DNA of 64,000 nucleotides from Sphingomonas hankyongi. Its GTDB lineage: Bacteria; Pseudomonadota; Alphaproteobacteria; Sphingomonadales; Sphingomonadaceae. Positions 50,745 through 58,766 of this stretch are shown in pieces (positions within the stretch are counted from its first letter, which is position 1; the number at the start of each line of letters is the position of its first letter). The stretch lies in assembly GCF_023516575.1 (NCBI RefSeq), contig NZ_JAMGBE010000001.1, positions 558,001-622,000 on the forward strand, read 5' to 3'. Under the pieces are notes generated by a model. It was given only the letters and a program-made list of their open reading frames with translations, searched no databases and was not told the DNA's origin. Made by a program: the position numbers and the translations under genes.

Positions 50745-51568
50745 TGCTGTTCCCGTCGTTCAACGAGCCCGCGCCGTTCGAGGTCCACCAGGTGCGCGAG
50801 GACGGAGCCGCCCGCTGCCGCGACGAGCCTTGCGTCGAGGCCCGGATAAGCCTTGGCCACGATCTCCGGAATGTCCCGCGCTCGCTCCCTCACCAGGCGC
50901 AGGATTTGCTTCTCGCGCTGCATGCGATGCCCGATCAGGTGACGCACATATTGCTTCGGATTGGTCACCGGCGGCCCGTGCGCGGGGTAATAGACGCGGT
51001 CGTCCCGTTGTCGGAGCTTGTCGAGGCTACGCATATATTCCGCCATGTCGCCATCTGGCGGGACGACGACCGTCGTCGACCAGCCCATCACATGGTCGCC
51101 GCTGAGCAGCGCATCGCCAAATGCAAAGCATAGATGGTTGGAGGTGTGACCCGGCGTGGCGACCGCTTCGACTGGCTTGCCGTCAACGGCGATCGCTTCG
51201 CCATCCCGCAGCACCCGATCCGGAGCGTATGCGGCGTCGAAGCCGGCCTCCAGCCCGGTTCCGTCCATGGACAGCGATGCGCATCCGATGATGGGCGCTC
51301 CGGTCGCTTGCGCCAGCGGCCGCGATGCCGGGCTATGGTCCCGGTGCGTGTGCGTGCACATGATCGCCGCGACGCGCCGCCCGCCGATGGCATGCTCGAG
51401 GGCTTTGAGGTGATCCGGAATGTCGGGTCCCGGGTCGACGATCGCGACGTCGTCTTCTCCCAAGAGGTAGGTCTGTGTGCCGTAATAAGTGAACGCTGAA
51501 GGATTATGCGCGAGGACCCGCGCGATCCCGGGTTCGAGCTGCTCGAGCTTTGCATAAGGGGCGTCCAC
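50729..51568 (-). CDS. MBL-fold metallo-hydrolase (LACTB2-like)
   Basis: 279 residues. Zinc motif 'MCTHTHRDHSPASRPLAQAT' (THxHxDH), second His in 'VATPGHTSNHLCFAFGDALL SGDHVMGWST' and a C-terminal winged-helix-like region ('GGSVLAHLVDLERRGLVERR') as in beta-lactamase-like protein 2. Likely an RNase or thioester/lactone hydrolase; substrate unknown. The GTG start at 51568 has AGGAG seven bases upstream; the frame beyond it is antisense shadow of the M56 gene end. Confidence 0.9.
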   Translation of the reverse strand: MDAPYAKLEQLEPGIARVLAHNPSAFTYYGTQTYLLGEDDVAIVDPGPDIPDHLKALEHAIGGRRVAAIMCTHTHRDHSPASRPLAQATGAPIIGCASLSMDGTGLEAGFDAAYAPDRVLRDGEAIAVDGKPVEAVATPGHTSNHLCFAFGDALLSGDHVMGWSTTVVVPPDGDMAEYMRSLDKLRQRDDRVYYPAHGPPVTNPKQYVRHLIGHRMQREKQILRLVRERARDIPEIVAKAYPGLDARLVAAAGGSVLAHLVDLERRGLVERREQQWTAV

Positions 51569-51611
51569 GGCAGCGCTCCTGCCACGGACGCCCCCGAATT
51601 GGCAAAAGGCG

Positions 51612-52835
51612 TCAGCCCTTCGCGCGAAGCTCGGCGATCTTCGCGCGGATCTTGGCGAGCAGCACATCCTTGCGATCGGCCGGGACGTGTCCGTCCTTCT
51701 GCATGTCCACTTCCGCCTTTTCGAGGGCCGACAGGAGGCTCTCTCCCTTGGCCGAGCAGAGGACGAATTTGACCTGCTCCGTCTTGCCTTTGACCTGGGT
51801 CGTTCCCGCATCTGCCTCGAACTTCTCGCCGGGGCAGTCGCCCAGTTCCATGGCGTGCTCACCGTGACCCTTCTTCACGACCACGTCCTTGTCGCCGCGC
51901 ATTTCGTGGATTTCGATCTTCTTGACGAACTTTTGGGTTTCGCCGGCCGCGGCCTCGTGTGCCGCACTGGCCGTCGCTACGCTTCCAAGCGCCAGGGCCC
52001 CTGCAAGAGCGATCCCGGCAGCGCGGCGCAACGGCCCGTGGTTGAGCTTGAGCATCATCAGTCTCCCTTTGAGTTCGTCGATAGTGGTGAGGGCACAGAG
52101 CGAACGGGGCGCCGGGCGCGCGGCACAGCGCAGGATCGTCTGCGCATAGTCGGGCGCGGCATCGGCTCCCGTCGAGGCGAGGACGCTTGCATCGCAGGCT
52201 GCCTCCATGTCCCTGCGGAATGCCCGCACAGCCATGTGCATAAGTGGATTGAACCAGTGGATGGACGCTACGATCAGCGCTGCGAACGCCGCCCAGATGT
52301 CGCCGCGGCGATGGTGCAGTTGCTCATGCAGGAGCGCGAACCTCTGCTGCTCCGGCGAGAAACGCTGCTCAAAATCCATCGGCACGAGGATCAAAGGATG
52401 GATCAGGCCCGTCGCCATCGGCCCTTCGATCCTGCTGCTGGCGACGACGTCATAGGACACGCCGTCGATGTGCAGCGGCCGGCCGTTGGCCAAAGCGTCC
52501 GCCACGAAAGCGTGATGGCGCATCCAGTGCAGCGCCAGGTAGGTGATCGCACCCGCCAGCCAGACTCCTCCGACGATGACAGCCACCGCCAGGCCGTTCG
52601 ACGTCGGAGAGGAACCGACGATCAGGGAGTAGCTTGGAGCGTTGCCCCCTACGGCCGTGGCAATGCTCGCCGGCATTAAAGGGAGCGGCGGAAGGATGAG
52701 GCGTATCGCCGGGGCGCACCACAAGGCATAGGCAGCCTTGGAGCCGAACATTCGCGCCACGGGCTTGCGGATGAGCAGCACCAGCGCGACCAGCGCGGTC
52801 GTCGCGATCATCATGTCGATCAGCCATGCGGTCAT
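51612..52835 (-). CDS. M56 (BlaR1-like) membrane metallopeptidase with an atypical C-terminal sensor
   Basis: 407 residues. N-terminal membrane segments, a cytoplasmic M56 zinc peptidase with HExxH-type motif His170-Glu171-Gln-Leu-His174 ('FALLHEQLHHRRGD'), further TMs and 'RAFRRDMEAACDASVLASTG'. Where BlaR1/MecR1 carry a penicillin-binding sensor, this protein has only about 120 extracytoplasmic residues, acidic with two Cys ('MELGDCPGEKFEADAGTTQV', 'VKFVLCSAKGESLLSALEKA'). It overlaps the BlaI-type repressor gene (ATGA), the usual pair in which the peptidase relieves repression. The stimulus is unknown and need not be a beta-lactam. Confidence 0.9.
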   Translation of the reverse strand: MTAWLIDMMIATTALVALVLLIRKPVARMFGSKAAYALWCAPAIRLILPPLPLMPASIATAVGGNAPSYSLIVGSSPTSNGLAVAVIVGGVWLAGAITYLALHWMRHHAFVADALANGRPLHIDGVSYDVVASSRIEGPMATGLIHPLILVPMDFEQRFSPEQQRFALLHEQLHHRRGDIWAAFAALIVASIHWFNPLMHMAVRAFRRDMEAACDASVLASTGADAAPDYAQTILRCAARPAPRSLCALTTIDELKGRLMMLKLNHGPLRRAAGIALAGALALGSVATASAAHEAAAGETQKFVKKIEIHEMRGDKDVVVKKGHGEHAMELGDCPGEKFEADAGTTQVKGKTEQVKFVLCSAKGESLLSALEKAEVDMQKDGHVPADRKDVLLAKIRAKIAELRAKG

Positions 52836-53209
52836 TTGCGGAGCCTCCTGACGAGCGCCTCAAGCTCTTCGAGATCCTTGGGATCCAGCTCGCGCTGCTC
52901 GGCGAGCTGCGCCACGAGCGGCGACACTTTCCCTCCGAATAGTCGGTCGACGAGGCCGCCCGCTTGCCGCGCCGCCACTTCGTTCTGCGCCACCGCCGGA
53001 CTGTAGAGATTGCGCCTTCCCTGCTGCTCGGCAGTCACGGCGCCCTTGGTCACAAGTCGCGAAAGCAGCGTTTTGACGGTGGTTAGGCTCCACTGGAGCG
53101 ACTGCGGAAGACGCTCGAAAACGTCGCTCGCTCCAAGGGGAGAATCTTGCCACAGCAGCTGCAGTAGCTGCATCTCGGCTTCGGTGATGCGCGGGGTCCG
53201 ACGTGCCAT
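52832..53209 (-). CDS. BlaI/MecI/CopY family repressor
   Basis: 125 residues: winged helix ('ITEAEMQLLQLLWQDSPLGA SDVFERLP', 'WSLTTVKTLLSRLVTKGAVT') and a C-terminal dimerisation helix region. It pairs with the M56 gene that overlaps its end. The ATG at 53209 matches the family start exactly, but no ribosome site can fit, because a TACA-N2-TGTA operator begins two bases upstream. Confidence 0.93.
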   Translation of the reverse strand: MARRTPRITEAEMQLLQLLWQDSPLGASDVFERLPQSLQWSLTTVKTLLSRLVTKGAVTAEQQGRRNLYSPAVAQNEVAARQAGGLVDRLFGGKVSPLVAQLAEQRELDPKDLEELEALVRRLRK

Positions 53210-53210
53210 T

Positions 53211-53248
53211 CGACTACAGTTGTAGTCGTCGGCTGAACGGCAGATGAA
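53211..53248 (-). promoter_or_regulatory. BlaI operator overlapping a promoter, probably leaderless
   Basis: CGACTACAGTTGTAGTCG (53211-53228) has 8-bp palindromic arms with the TACA-N2-TGTA core known for BlaI/MecI. On the minus strand it covers a possible -10 (TACAAC, 53224-53219), 18 bases from a possible -35 (TTCATC, 53248-53243). The transcript would start at or next to the ATG at 53209. Confidence 0.65.
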
Positions 53249-53254
53249 CGTTCG

Positions 53255-54508
53255 TTAGGCCTCGGCTAGGACGGTATCTACAGGCGCAGCGAGGCCGGTG
53301 CGCCGCCGTGCAGCGGCCGCGAACGCCTGCGGGTAAACCTGCCCGAACAGCGCTTCCATGCTGCTGTCCCAGCTATATTCCAGCGCAAGCGCACGGGCCC
53401 GGTCCGACATCGCGCCGATGTCGCCGTTCCAGAGGTCCAGCAAATTGTGTGCCATGGCATCGGCGTCGCCCACCGGTCCAAGGCGTCCGATCCGGTCAGT
53501 CACACGATCAAGCATCGCCCCCGCCGCCACGCCGACCACCGGCAGACCCGAAGCCTGCGCCTCGATGATCGAAATGCCGAACGTCTCGTCAGCCATCGCC
53601 GAAACGTAGATGTCAGCGCTCGCCAGCCAGCGCGAAAGCGCCGCCCTGTCCTTCACATAGCCTGGCATCACGATGCGCGGGTCAGCGAGCGCAGCGATAT
53701 CCTCTTTGAGCGGCCCCTCGCCGATGAGGACCAGCTTGGCGCCGAGCTCTTCCGGGAGGCGACGGAAGGCGTCGACCACGAGATCTGGCTTCTTCTCGCC
53801 GTCCAGACGTCCAACGTAGATAAGCAGGGGCTGCTCGTCGGTCAGGCCGAGCTTCCGCCTCAGCTCCGCATCGCGCCTTTGGGGTCCGAACTCCCCAAGC
53901 TCGACGCCGAGGGGCACGATGCCAAGAACCGGCACGCCATAGGCTCTGAGTTTCGATGCTCCGCCGTTCTCGCTCAAAGCGAACACGGCGTCGAACCGCC
54001 GGTAAAGACTGCCGCAATAGCGATAGCAGATGCGGCCCAGCAGCCCCGCCATCGCGCCGCCGATGAACCTGCTCAGCGGCCGCTCGACGTAGACGGTCGG
54101 GAAATCGGTCATGTAGGCAGCGACGATCGTCGCATCGGGGTGGCGGCTGCGGTGCCCGATCGCCGCCCAGGGCAGATTATAAGCGTCCTGGCATTCGATC
54201 AGGTCGGGCTGGAAATGGTCGAGTGCCTCACGCACCGCACCATTGCGAAGCATCAGGCGATAATGCGGGCTTCCGGGGACCCGCGGCGAGCGGATGGTCA
54301 CCGTCACCGCGCGGTCTTCCTCGATCACTTCGTCGCGGCTGCCAGGGATGATCATCAGATGTCGGTGAGCCGTGGCTTCGAGGATGTGCCTCCGCTTGTG
54401 CAGCATGTACGTCCGCACGCCGCCGCCGACGTTCGACCAGCTTTGCGTAAGGTCGCAAAACAGCTTGGACCCGAGTCCGAGCGGGAAGTCGGGATCGTCG
54501 CGGCTCAT
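53255..54508 (-). CDS. Glycosyltransferase family 4 protein
   Basis: About 417 residues in a GT-B fold. N-terminal acceptor domain ('KLFCDLTQSWSNVGGGVRTY MLHKRRHIL'), C-terminal donor domain with 'LLIYVGRLDGEKKPDLVVDA FRRLP', 'VLIGEGPLKEDIAAL' and the GT4 E-x7-E motif in 'DETFGISIIEAQASGLPVVG'. The nucleotide-sugar and acceptor are unknown; no polysaccharide cluster is nearby. The start at Met 54508 gives the usual length; the frame extends to 54559. Confidence 0.9.
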   Translation of the reverse strand: MSRDDPDFPLGLGSKLFCDLTQSWSNVGGGVRTYMLHKRRHILEATAHRHLMIIPGSRDEVIEEDRAVTVTIRSPRVPGSPHYRLMLRNGAVREALDHFQPDLIECQDAYNLPWAAIGHRSRHPDATIVAAYMTDFPTVYVERPLSRFIGGAMAGLLGRICYRYCGSLYRRFDAVFALSENGGASKLRAYGVPVLGIVPLGVELGEFGPQRRDAELRRKLGLTDEQPLLIYVGRLDGEKKPDLVVDAFRRLPEELGAKLVLIGEGPLKEDIAALADPRIVMPGYVKDRAALSRWLASADIYVSAMADETFGISIIEAQASGLPVVGVAAGAMLDRVTDRIGRLGPVGDADAMAHNLLDLWNGDIGAMSDRARALALEYSWDSSMEALFGQVYPQAFAAAARRRTGLAAPVDTVLAEA

Positions 54509-54623
54509 CGTGATGCGTAACCGCGCAAGGGCGTCAAAGTGCCAACAGCCGCCATGCAAGGCCCTTTCTGTCGGGATTCTTTACGCATGACGCCGGCTCT
54601 CCAAATCAAATTTGTCAGAAAAT

Positions 54624-54645
54624 GGCTGAAATCAGCCGTTTTCTT
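54624..54645. terminator. Bidirectional terminator-like hairpin
   Basis: GGCTGA (54624-54629) and TCAGCC (54632-54637) with flanking AAAA and TTTT tracts (AAAAT before, GTTTTCTTT after). It could end minus-strand transcription coming from grxD or a + strand transcript; T-rich ends occur on both strands. Confidence 0.55.
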
Positions 54646-54648
54646 TAA

Positions 54649-54665
54649 TTGGCACGCCGATTGCT
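54649..54665 (+). promoter_or_regulatory. Sigma54-like -24/-12 promoter
   Basis: TTGGCACGCCGATTGCT matches the RpoN consensus TGGCACG-N4-TTGC exactly in both boxes with correct spacing. It points right, toward a long hairpin (54699-54747) and no coding gene on that strand. No rpoN or enhancer-binding protein gene is in the window. Confidence 0.5.
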
Positions 54666-54675
54666 ACTATAAACG

Positions 54676-54752
54676 CGTCCACTTGGTTCCACGCCAACGA
54701 AGGGACGGTTAGGAGCGGTTCTCTGGTCCCCTCCAAACCGTCCCTTCCTCGT
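54676..54752 (+). ncRNA. Possible small RNA: long GC stem-loop downstream of the sigma54-like promoter
   Basis: GAAGGGACGGTT (54699-54710) and AACCGTCCCTTC (54736-54747) pair perfectly over 12 bp; inside, GGAG (54712-54715) can pair with CTCC (54731-54734). The 3' arm is followed by CTCGTTTATG. The CCCCTCC in the loop side is complementary to a Shine-Dalgarno sequence. Start and end are estimates. It could instead be the 3' hairpin of the grxD transcript on the other strand. Confidence 0.35.
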
Positions 54753-54780
54753 TTATGCCCCAGATAAGCGCGGAAGTCGC

Positions 54781-55098
54781 CTACGAGGGCTGAGCCCCTA
54801 GCAGTTCCTGAAGCTCTCCGCTTTCGAACATCTCCATCATGATGTCGGAACCGCCGACGAATTCGCCCTTCACGTAGAGCTGCGGAATCGTCGGCCATTC
54901 GCTGAAAGCCTTGATGCCCTGGCGAATCTCGGGGTCCTGCAGGACGTCCACCGTCTCGTAGGTCGTCCCGAGACGATCGAGGATGGCGACCGCGCGGCTC
55001 GAAAAGCCACATTGCGGGAACAGGGCCGTGCCCTTCATGAACAGCACGACGTCGTTGCTCTGAACGAGGTCGGCAATGCGCTGGTTGGCGTCACTCAC
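54781..55098 (-). CDS. grxD: Monothiol glutaredoxin (Grx4 family)
   Basis: 105 residues with the CGFS active site ('[20 protein letters not shown]'), '[20 protein letters not shown]' glutathione-binding region and TVP-like loop. CGFS glutaredoxins bind a shared 2Fe-2S cluster with BolA and act in iron-sulfur trafficking. The bolA gene overlaps it upstream (ATGA), the classical pair. Confidence 0.97.
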   Translation of the reverse strand: MSDANQRIADLVQSNDVVLFMKGTALFPQCGFSSRAVAILDRLGTTYETVDVLQDPEIRQGIKAFSEWPTIPQLYVKGEFVGGSDIMMEMFESGELQELLGAQPS

Positions 55099-55343
55099 TT
55101 CGAATCTCCAAATTCAGCTATTGCGGTTTCGAGCTGCAATGCGTGGAGCTCACCCCCGACACGTCCCCCAAGAGCCGCGTAGACGGCCTGATGCTGCCTG
55201 ATGCGGCTCAATCCCGCGAAGGTCTTGCTCACCACGCGCGCTGCATAATGATCGCCGTCTCCGGCAAGATCGCGAATGGACACATCCGCATCGGGAATCG
55301 CCGCCTTGATCAGCCTTTCGATCTCACTTGCCGCCATCGGCAT
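55095..55343 (-). CDS. BolA family protein
   Basis: 82 residues: '[20 protein letters not shown]', '[26 protein letters not shown]' and '[14 protein letters not shown]' match BolA, with a His in 'RIRQHQAVY' that can ligate the Fe-S cluster shared with GrxD. The start is ATG 55343 or the downstream Met ('MAASEI'). Confidence 0.95.
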   Translation of the reverse strand: MPMAASEIERLIKAAIPDADVSIRDLAGDGDHYAARVVSKTFAGLSRIRQHQAVYAALGGRVGGELHALQLETAIAEFGDSK

Positions 55344-55356
55344 GGCCGGGCTCCCG

Positions 55357-55686
55357 TTAGAGGTTCGTCGCTTCGATGATCTGGCGACGAGCCTCGACTT
55401 CCTTGTGCTTCAGCGCCTCACTGACCTGTGATTCGTCGCAATCGACGCCCGCGGCTGTCAGATCGCCCAGCACCTTGCGGATCACGTCGTGATCGCCGGC
55501 CTCCTCGAAATCGGCGCGTACGACATCCTTGGCGTAGGAATCGGCTTCCACCTCGGTGAGACCCATCTGCCGCGCCGCCCACTGACCGAGCAGCTTGTTG
55601 CGCCGCGCGATGATGCGGAACTTCATTTCCTCGTCGTGCGCAAACTTGGACTCGAACGCGCGCTCACGATCGTCGAACTGGGTCAT
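55357..55686 (-). CDS. DUF1476 protein, F1-ATPase zeta-subunit-like inhibitor
   Basis: 109 residues: 'FDDRERAFESKFAHDEEMKF RIIARRNKLLGQWAA' and 'MGLTEVEADSYAKDVVRADF' are the DUF1476 signature. In Paracoccus the family member is the zeta subunit that inhibits ATP hydrolysis by F1; in other alphaproteobacteria the role varies. It lies 13 bases upstream of bolA on the same strand. Confidence 0.93.
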   Translation of the reverse strand: MTQFDDRERAFESKFAHDEEMKFRIIARRNKLLGQWAARQMGLTEVEADSYAKDVVRADFEEAGDHDVIRKVLGDLTAAGVDCDESQVSEALKHKEVEARRQIIEATNL

Positions 55687-55770
55687 GCTTATCCCTTGAT
55701 GGTTTCGGCGCGAGATAGGGGTCGAGTCGCTTTCCGTCCAGCGTCCCCGGCAGCCGGGGCCCTATCATTC

Positions 55771-56217
55771 TCAGCGGACGAGGAGGTACAGCGCCGCAGC
55801 GGCCGCCGGGATCAGGATGGCATAGGCCCAGGGGGGAATTCCCGTCCGGGCGCGGCCCTCGCCGCATCGCTCCCAATAGTCATGCTCCACGGTCCATGCC
55901 CGCGCCACCAGCGTGTCCAGCGGCTCATCCTCGTCGGCCGGATCGCCGCACGCCTCGAAGTAGCGACACAGCAGCAGCTTGAGCTCTTCCGGCCGATTTT
56001 CTCCGGCGCTCGGCAAGATGCGCACGGCCCCGCCGTCCGTGTGAATGTCGAATGGCTGCCCATCTCGGCCATATGCGGCGCGGTAGACCCAGTCTTCGAC
56101 GTCGGTTGCTTCGAGATATTTCTCGGCCTCCGTAACGTTCGGGAAGATCAGCAGCGGCTCATCGGCCTCGACGAACACGACCTCGCGCGGGACGTCGACC
56201 GATTCGAAACCGCTCAC
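55771..56217 (-). CDS. Hypothetical protein with C-terminal membrane anchor
   Basis: 148 residues: a soluble region ('DVPREVVFVEADEPLLIFPN', 'NRPEELKLLLCRYFEACGDP ADEDE') and a C-terminal helix ('AYAILIPAAAAALYLLVR'). No family recognised. The GTG at 56217 overlaps the oxidoreductase stop (GTGA), which decides the start. Confidence 0.72.
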   Translation of the reverse strand: MSGFESVDVPREVVFVEADEPLLIFPNVTEAEKYLEATDVEDWVYRAAYGRDGQPFDIHTDGGAVRILPSAGENRPEELKLLLCRYFEACGDPADEDEPLDTLVARAWTVEHDYWERCGEGRARTGIPPWAYAILIPAAAAALYLLVR

Positions 56218-57218
56218 GACCCGTCCATGGTCACTACGAGTTTGCCGATGGCGTTGCGGTCGCGGAGCGCCGTTATCGCCTCGCCGGCTCGCTCCAGTGG
56301 ATAGGTTGCGCTGATGCGGGGTCTGATCTTGCCCTCGTCCCACAGCAGGAACAGCCGCGCGACATGTGCGGAATTTGCCTGCCGGTCCCGGGCTGCGAAG
56401 GCGCCCCAGAACACGCCGCACACGTCACAGCTCTTGAGAAGCGTCAGGTTGAGCGGCAGCTTTGGGATGCCTGCGGGAAAGCCGACAACCAGATAGCGGC
56501 CTTCCCAGCCGATCGCCCGCAGCGCCGGTTCGGCATAATCCCCGCCCACCGGATCGAAGATGACATCGGCGCCGGCGGGTCCGACCGCATCCTTGAACAA
56601 TTGAGCCAGGGCTTTCTGGCCCTCGCGATCGAACGGGCCTCGCGGATAGACGATTGCCTCGTCTGCGCCGGCTGCCCGAGCCGCCTCGGCTTTGTCGTCC
56701 GACGACACGGCTGCAACAACTCGCGCGCCGTGGGCCTTGCCAAGCTCGACGGCCGCCAGCCCCACTCCGCCCGCCGCCCCAAGCACGAGCAACGTCTGAT
56801 CAGTGGCGAGCCTGCCGCGATCGACCAGCGCATGGATCGAAGTCGCATAGGTCAGCAGCAGCGCAGACCCTTCGGCGAAGCTGCGTCCATCCGGAAGCCT
56901 GAACGCAGCGCCCGCCGGAATCACCATCTTTTCGGCAAGCCCGCCATATCCCGTGACCGCGATTACCCGGTCGCCGGGCGTCCAGCCCTCGACACCTTCG
57001 CCGACCGCCTCGACCTCGCCGGCGATCTCGCCGCCGGGCGCAAACGGTCGCGGGGGTCTCATCTGGTATTTGTCCTCGATGATCAGCACGTCGGGATAAT
57101 TGATCGCGCAGGCGCGGACCCGAACCAGCAATTCACCGGGGCCCGGCTCGGGATCCGGAACTCGCTCTACCCGAAGCGTGTCGGGTCCACCCGGCTCGTT
57201 CGAGAGCAGGGCGCGCAC
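56214..57218 (-). CDS. NADPH:quinone oxidoreductase (zinc-type MDR family)
   Basis: 334 residues of the medium-chain dehydrogenase/reductase quinone-reductase group: 'PGPGELLVRVRACAINYPDV', 'RPFAPGGEIAGEVEAVGEGV', Rossmann motif 'LLVLGAAGGVGLAAVELGKA' and 'YPLERAGEAITALRDRNAIG KLVV'. No zinc-ligand cysteines are seen, as in the QOR subgroup. Reduces quinones with NADPH; physiological substrate unknown. Confidence 0.93.
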   Translation of the reverse strand: MRALLSNEPGGPDTLRVERVPDPEPGPGELLVRVRACAINYPDVLIIEDKYQMRPPRPFAPGGEIAGEVEAVGEGVEGWTPGDRVIAVTGYGGLAEKMVIPAGAAFRLPDGRSFAEGSALLLTYATSIHALVDRGRLATDQTLLVLGAAGGVGLAAVELGKAHGARVVAAVSSDDKAEAARAAGADEAIVYPRGPFDREGQKALAQLFKDAVGPAGADVIFDPVGGDYAEPALRAIGWEGRYLVVGFPAGIPKLPLNLTLLKSCDVCGVFWGAFAARDRQANSAHVARLFLLWDEGKIRPRISATYPLERAGEAITALRDRNAIGKLVVTMDGS

Positions 57219-57223
57219 GGGGC

Positions 57224-58096
57224 CTACTCCGCAGCCTGCGGGAAGGCAGGAAGCTTTGAGACGTCGTTAGGCTCGTGCTGGATGATCACCTTCGCGCCGG
57301 TCTGCTTCGCAAGCGCTTCGAACTTGTCCATCGACTGCAGCGACTGCTCCTTGCTCGTGTTGAAGCTCGGCACCGCCTTCTTCTCCCGCGCGATGGTCGA
57401 GTGATAAACGTCGCCCGATAGCAGGACCGGCCCGCTCTTCAGCTTCACGAGCAGCCCCAAATGGTCTGGCGTGTGCCCAGGCAGGTGAATTGCGGTCACG
57501 CTTCCGTCGCCGAACACGTCGGTGTCGCCGCTGACGAGCGTCACCGTCTTCCCACCGCCGCGCCAGCCCTTGAGCGAATCTTCCGGCCTGCCCTCGAGCA
57601 TCTGGAAATCACGCTTGCCGATCACGAGGCGCGCGTTGGTGAACTGCGCGGCCTGGCCGACATGGTCGCCGTGCATGTGGCTGATACCGACCACATCGAC
57701 GTCTTCGGGCTTCACGCCGACCTGCTGCAACTGGTCCGCGAGCGTCCGGTCGATGGCGGCGGTCATGCCGTCCTGCACCATTGGCTTGTCCTTGGTCTCG
57801 GCCGGGAAGCCGGTGTCCCAGACCATCTGCTGATCGCCGTGGCGAATGAGGTAGCAGCTGTCGACGACCTTCCCCGGACCGGGGGGATAGACGCCCGGAC
57901 GGTCGGAAAAGAAGCCGTTCATGTCCTTGAACTCGGCATGGCCGCAGTCGAGCCGAGTTAGCGTGATGGGGAGAGGTGCGGCGGCAGGCGAGGCGCCATT
58001 GCCGGGAGGATCCTGGGGCTTGTCGGCGGGGTGGCTGTTGCACCCTGCAACGGCGATTGCGGCCGCGACGATTGCTCCAATCCTGCGCATGACCAA
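57224..58096 (-). CDS. MBL-fold lipoprotein, AHL lactonase-like
   Basis: 290 residues. Lipobox in 'GAIVAAAIAVAGC'; after a Pro-rich spacer, a metallo-hydrolase of the N-acyl homoserine lactonase group: 'SCYLIRHGDQQMVWDTGFPA', zinc motif 'VGISHMHGDHVGQAAQFTNA', 'HLPGHTPDHLGLLVKLKSGP VLLSGD'. It would be anchored outside the cytoplasmic membrane. Whether it acts on AHLs or other lactones cannot be told. Start at 58096 or the Met at 58090. Confidence 0.88.
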   Translation of the reverse strand: MVMRRIGAIVAAAIAVAGCNSHPADKPQDPPGNGASPAAAPLPITLTRLDCGHAEFKDMNGFFSDRPGVYPPGPGKVVDSCYLIRHGDQQMVWDTGFPAETKDKPMVQDGMTAAIDRTLADQLQQVGVKPEDVDVVGISHMHGDHVGQAAQFTNARLVIGKRDFQMLEGRPEDSLKGWRGGGKTVTLVSGDTDVFGDGSVTAIHLPGHTPDHLGLLVKLKSGPVLLSGDVYHSTIAREKKAVPSFNTSKEQSLQSMDKFEALAKQTGAKVIIQHEPNDVSKLPAFPQAAE

Positions 58097-58106
58097 TGCT
58101 CCTCGA

Positions 58107-58766
58107 CTACTCCGTATATTGCGCGGTTGTCTTCTCGCGCACTTCTTGTGCCGTCACGCCGGGTGCCAGCTCGATCAGCTTGAACGGGCTCTCATGGTCC
58201 GGGCGCTGGAAAACGGCGAGGTCGGTGATGATCATGTCGACCACATTCTTGCCGGTCAGCGGAAGCGTGCATTCCGGGATGAACTTCGCGTCGCCGTTCT
58301 TCGACGTATGCTCCATCACGACGATGATCTTCTTCACGCCCGCGACGAGGTCCATCGCGCCGCCCATGCCCTTGATCATCTTGCCCGGAACCATCCAGTT
58401 GGCGAGATCGCCGTCCTGGCTGACTTCCATGCCCCCAAGGACCGCCAGGTCGATATGTCCGCCGCGGATCATCGCGAAGCTCTGCGCGCTGTCGAAATAG
58501 CTCGACTGCGGAAGCTCGCTGATCGTCTGCTTCCCCGCGTTGATGAGGTCCGGATCGACCTCGTCCTCATAGGGGAACGGACCGATGCCGAGCATACCGT
58601 TCTCGCTTTGCAGGGTGACCGTCATCCCCGCCGGGATGTTGTTCGCCACAAGCGTCGGGATTCCGATGCCAAGGTTGACGTAATAGCCGTCGCGCAGCTC
58701 CTTCGCTGCGCGCGCGGCCATCTGGTTGCGGGTCCAGCCCTTGGTTTGAAGCTGGGTCGCCATCAT
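58107..58766 (-). CDS. 3-oxoacid CoA-transferase subunit B
   Basis: 219 residues. The catalytic Glu lies in '[21 protein letters not shown]'; '[26 protein letters not shown]' and '[28 protein letters not shown]' are the usual signature. With subunit A it moves CoA from succinyl-CoA to acetoacetate or a related acid, feeding or draining acyl-CoA pools used also by PHA metabolism. The ATG overlaps the subunit A stop (ATGA). Confidence 0.96.
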   Translation of the reverse strand: MMATQLQTKGWTRNQMAARAAKELRDGYYVNLGIGIPTLVANNIPAGMTVTLQSENGMLGIGPFPYEDEVDPDLINAGKQTISELPQSSYFDSAQSFAMIRGGHIDLAVLGGMEVSQDGDLANWMVPGKMIKGMGGAMDLVAGVKKIIVVMEHTSKNGDAKFIPECTLPLTGKNVVDMIITDLAVFQRPDHESPFKLIELAPGVTAQEVREKTTAQYTE

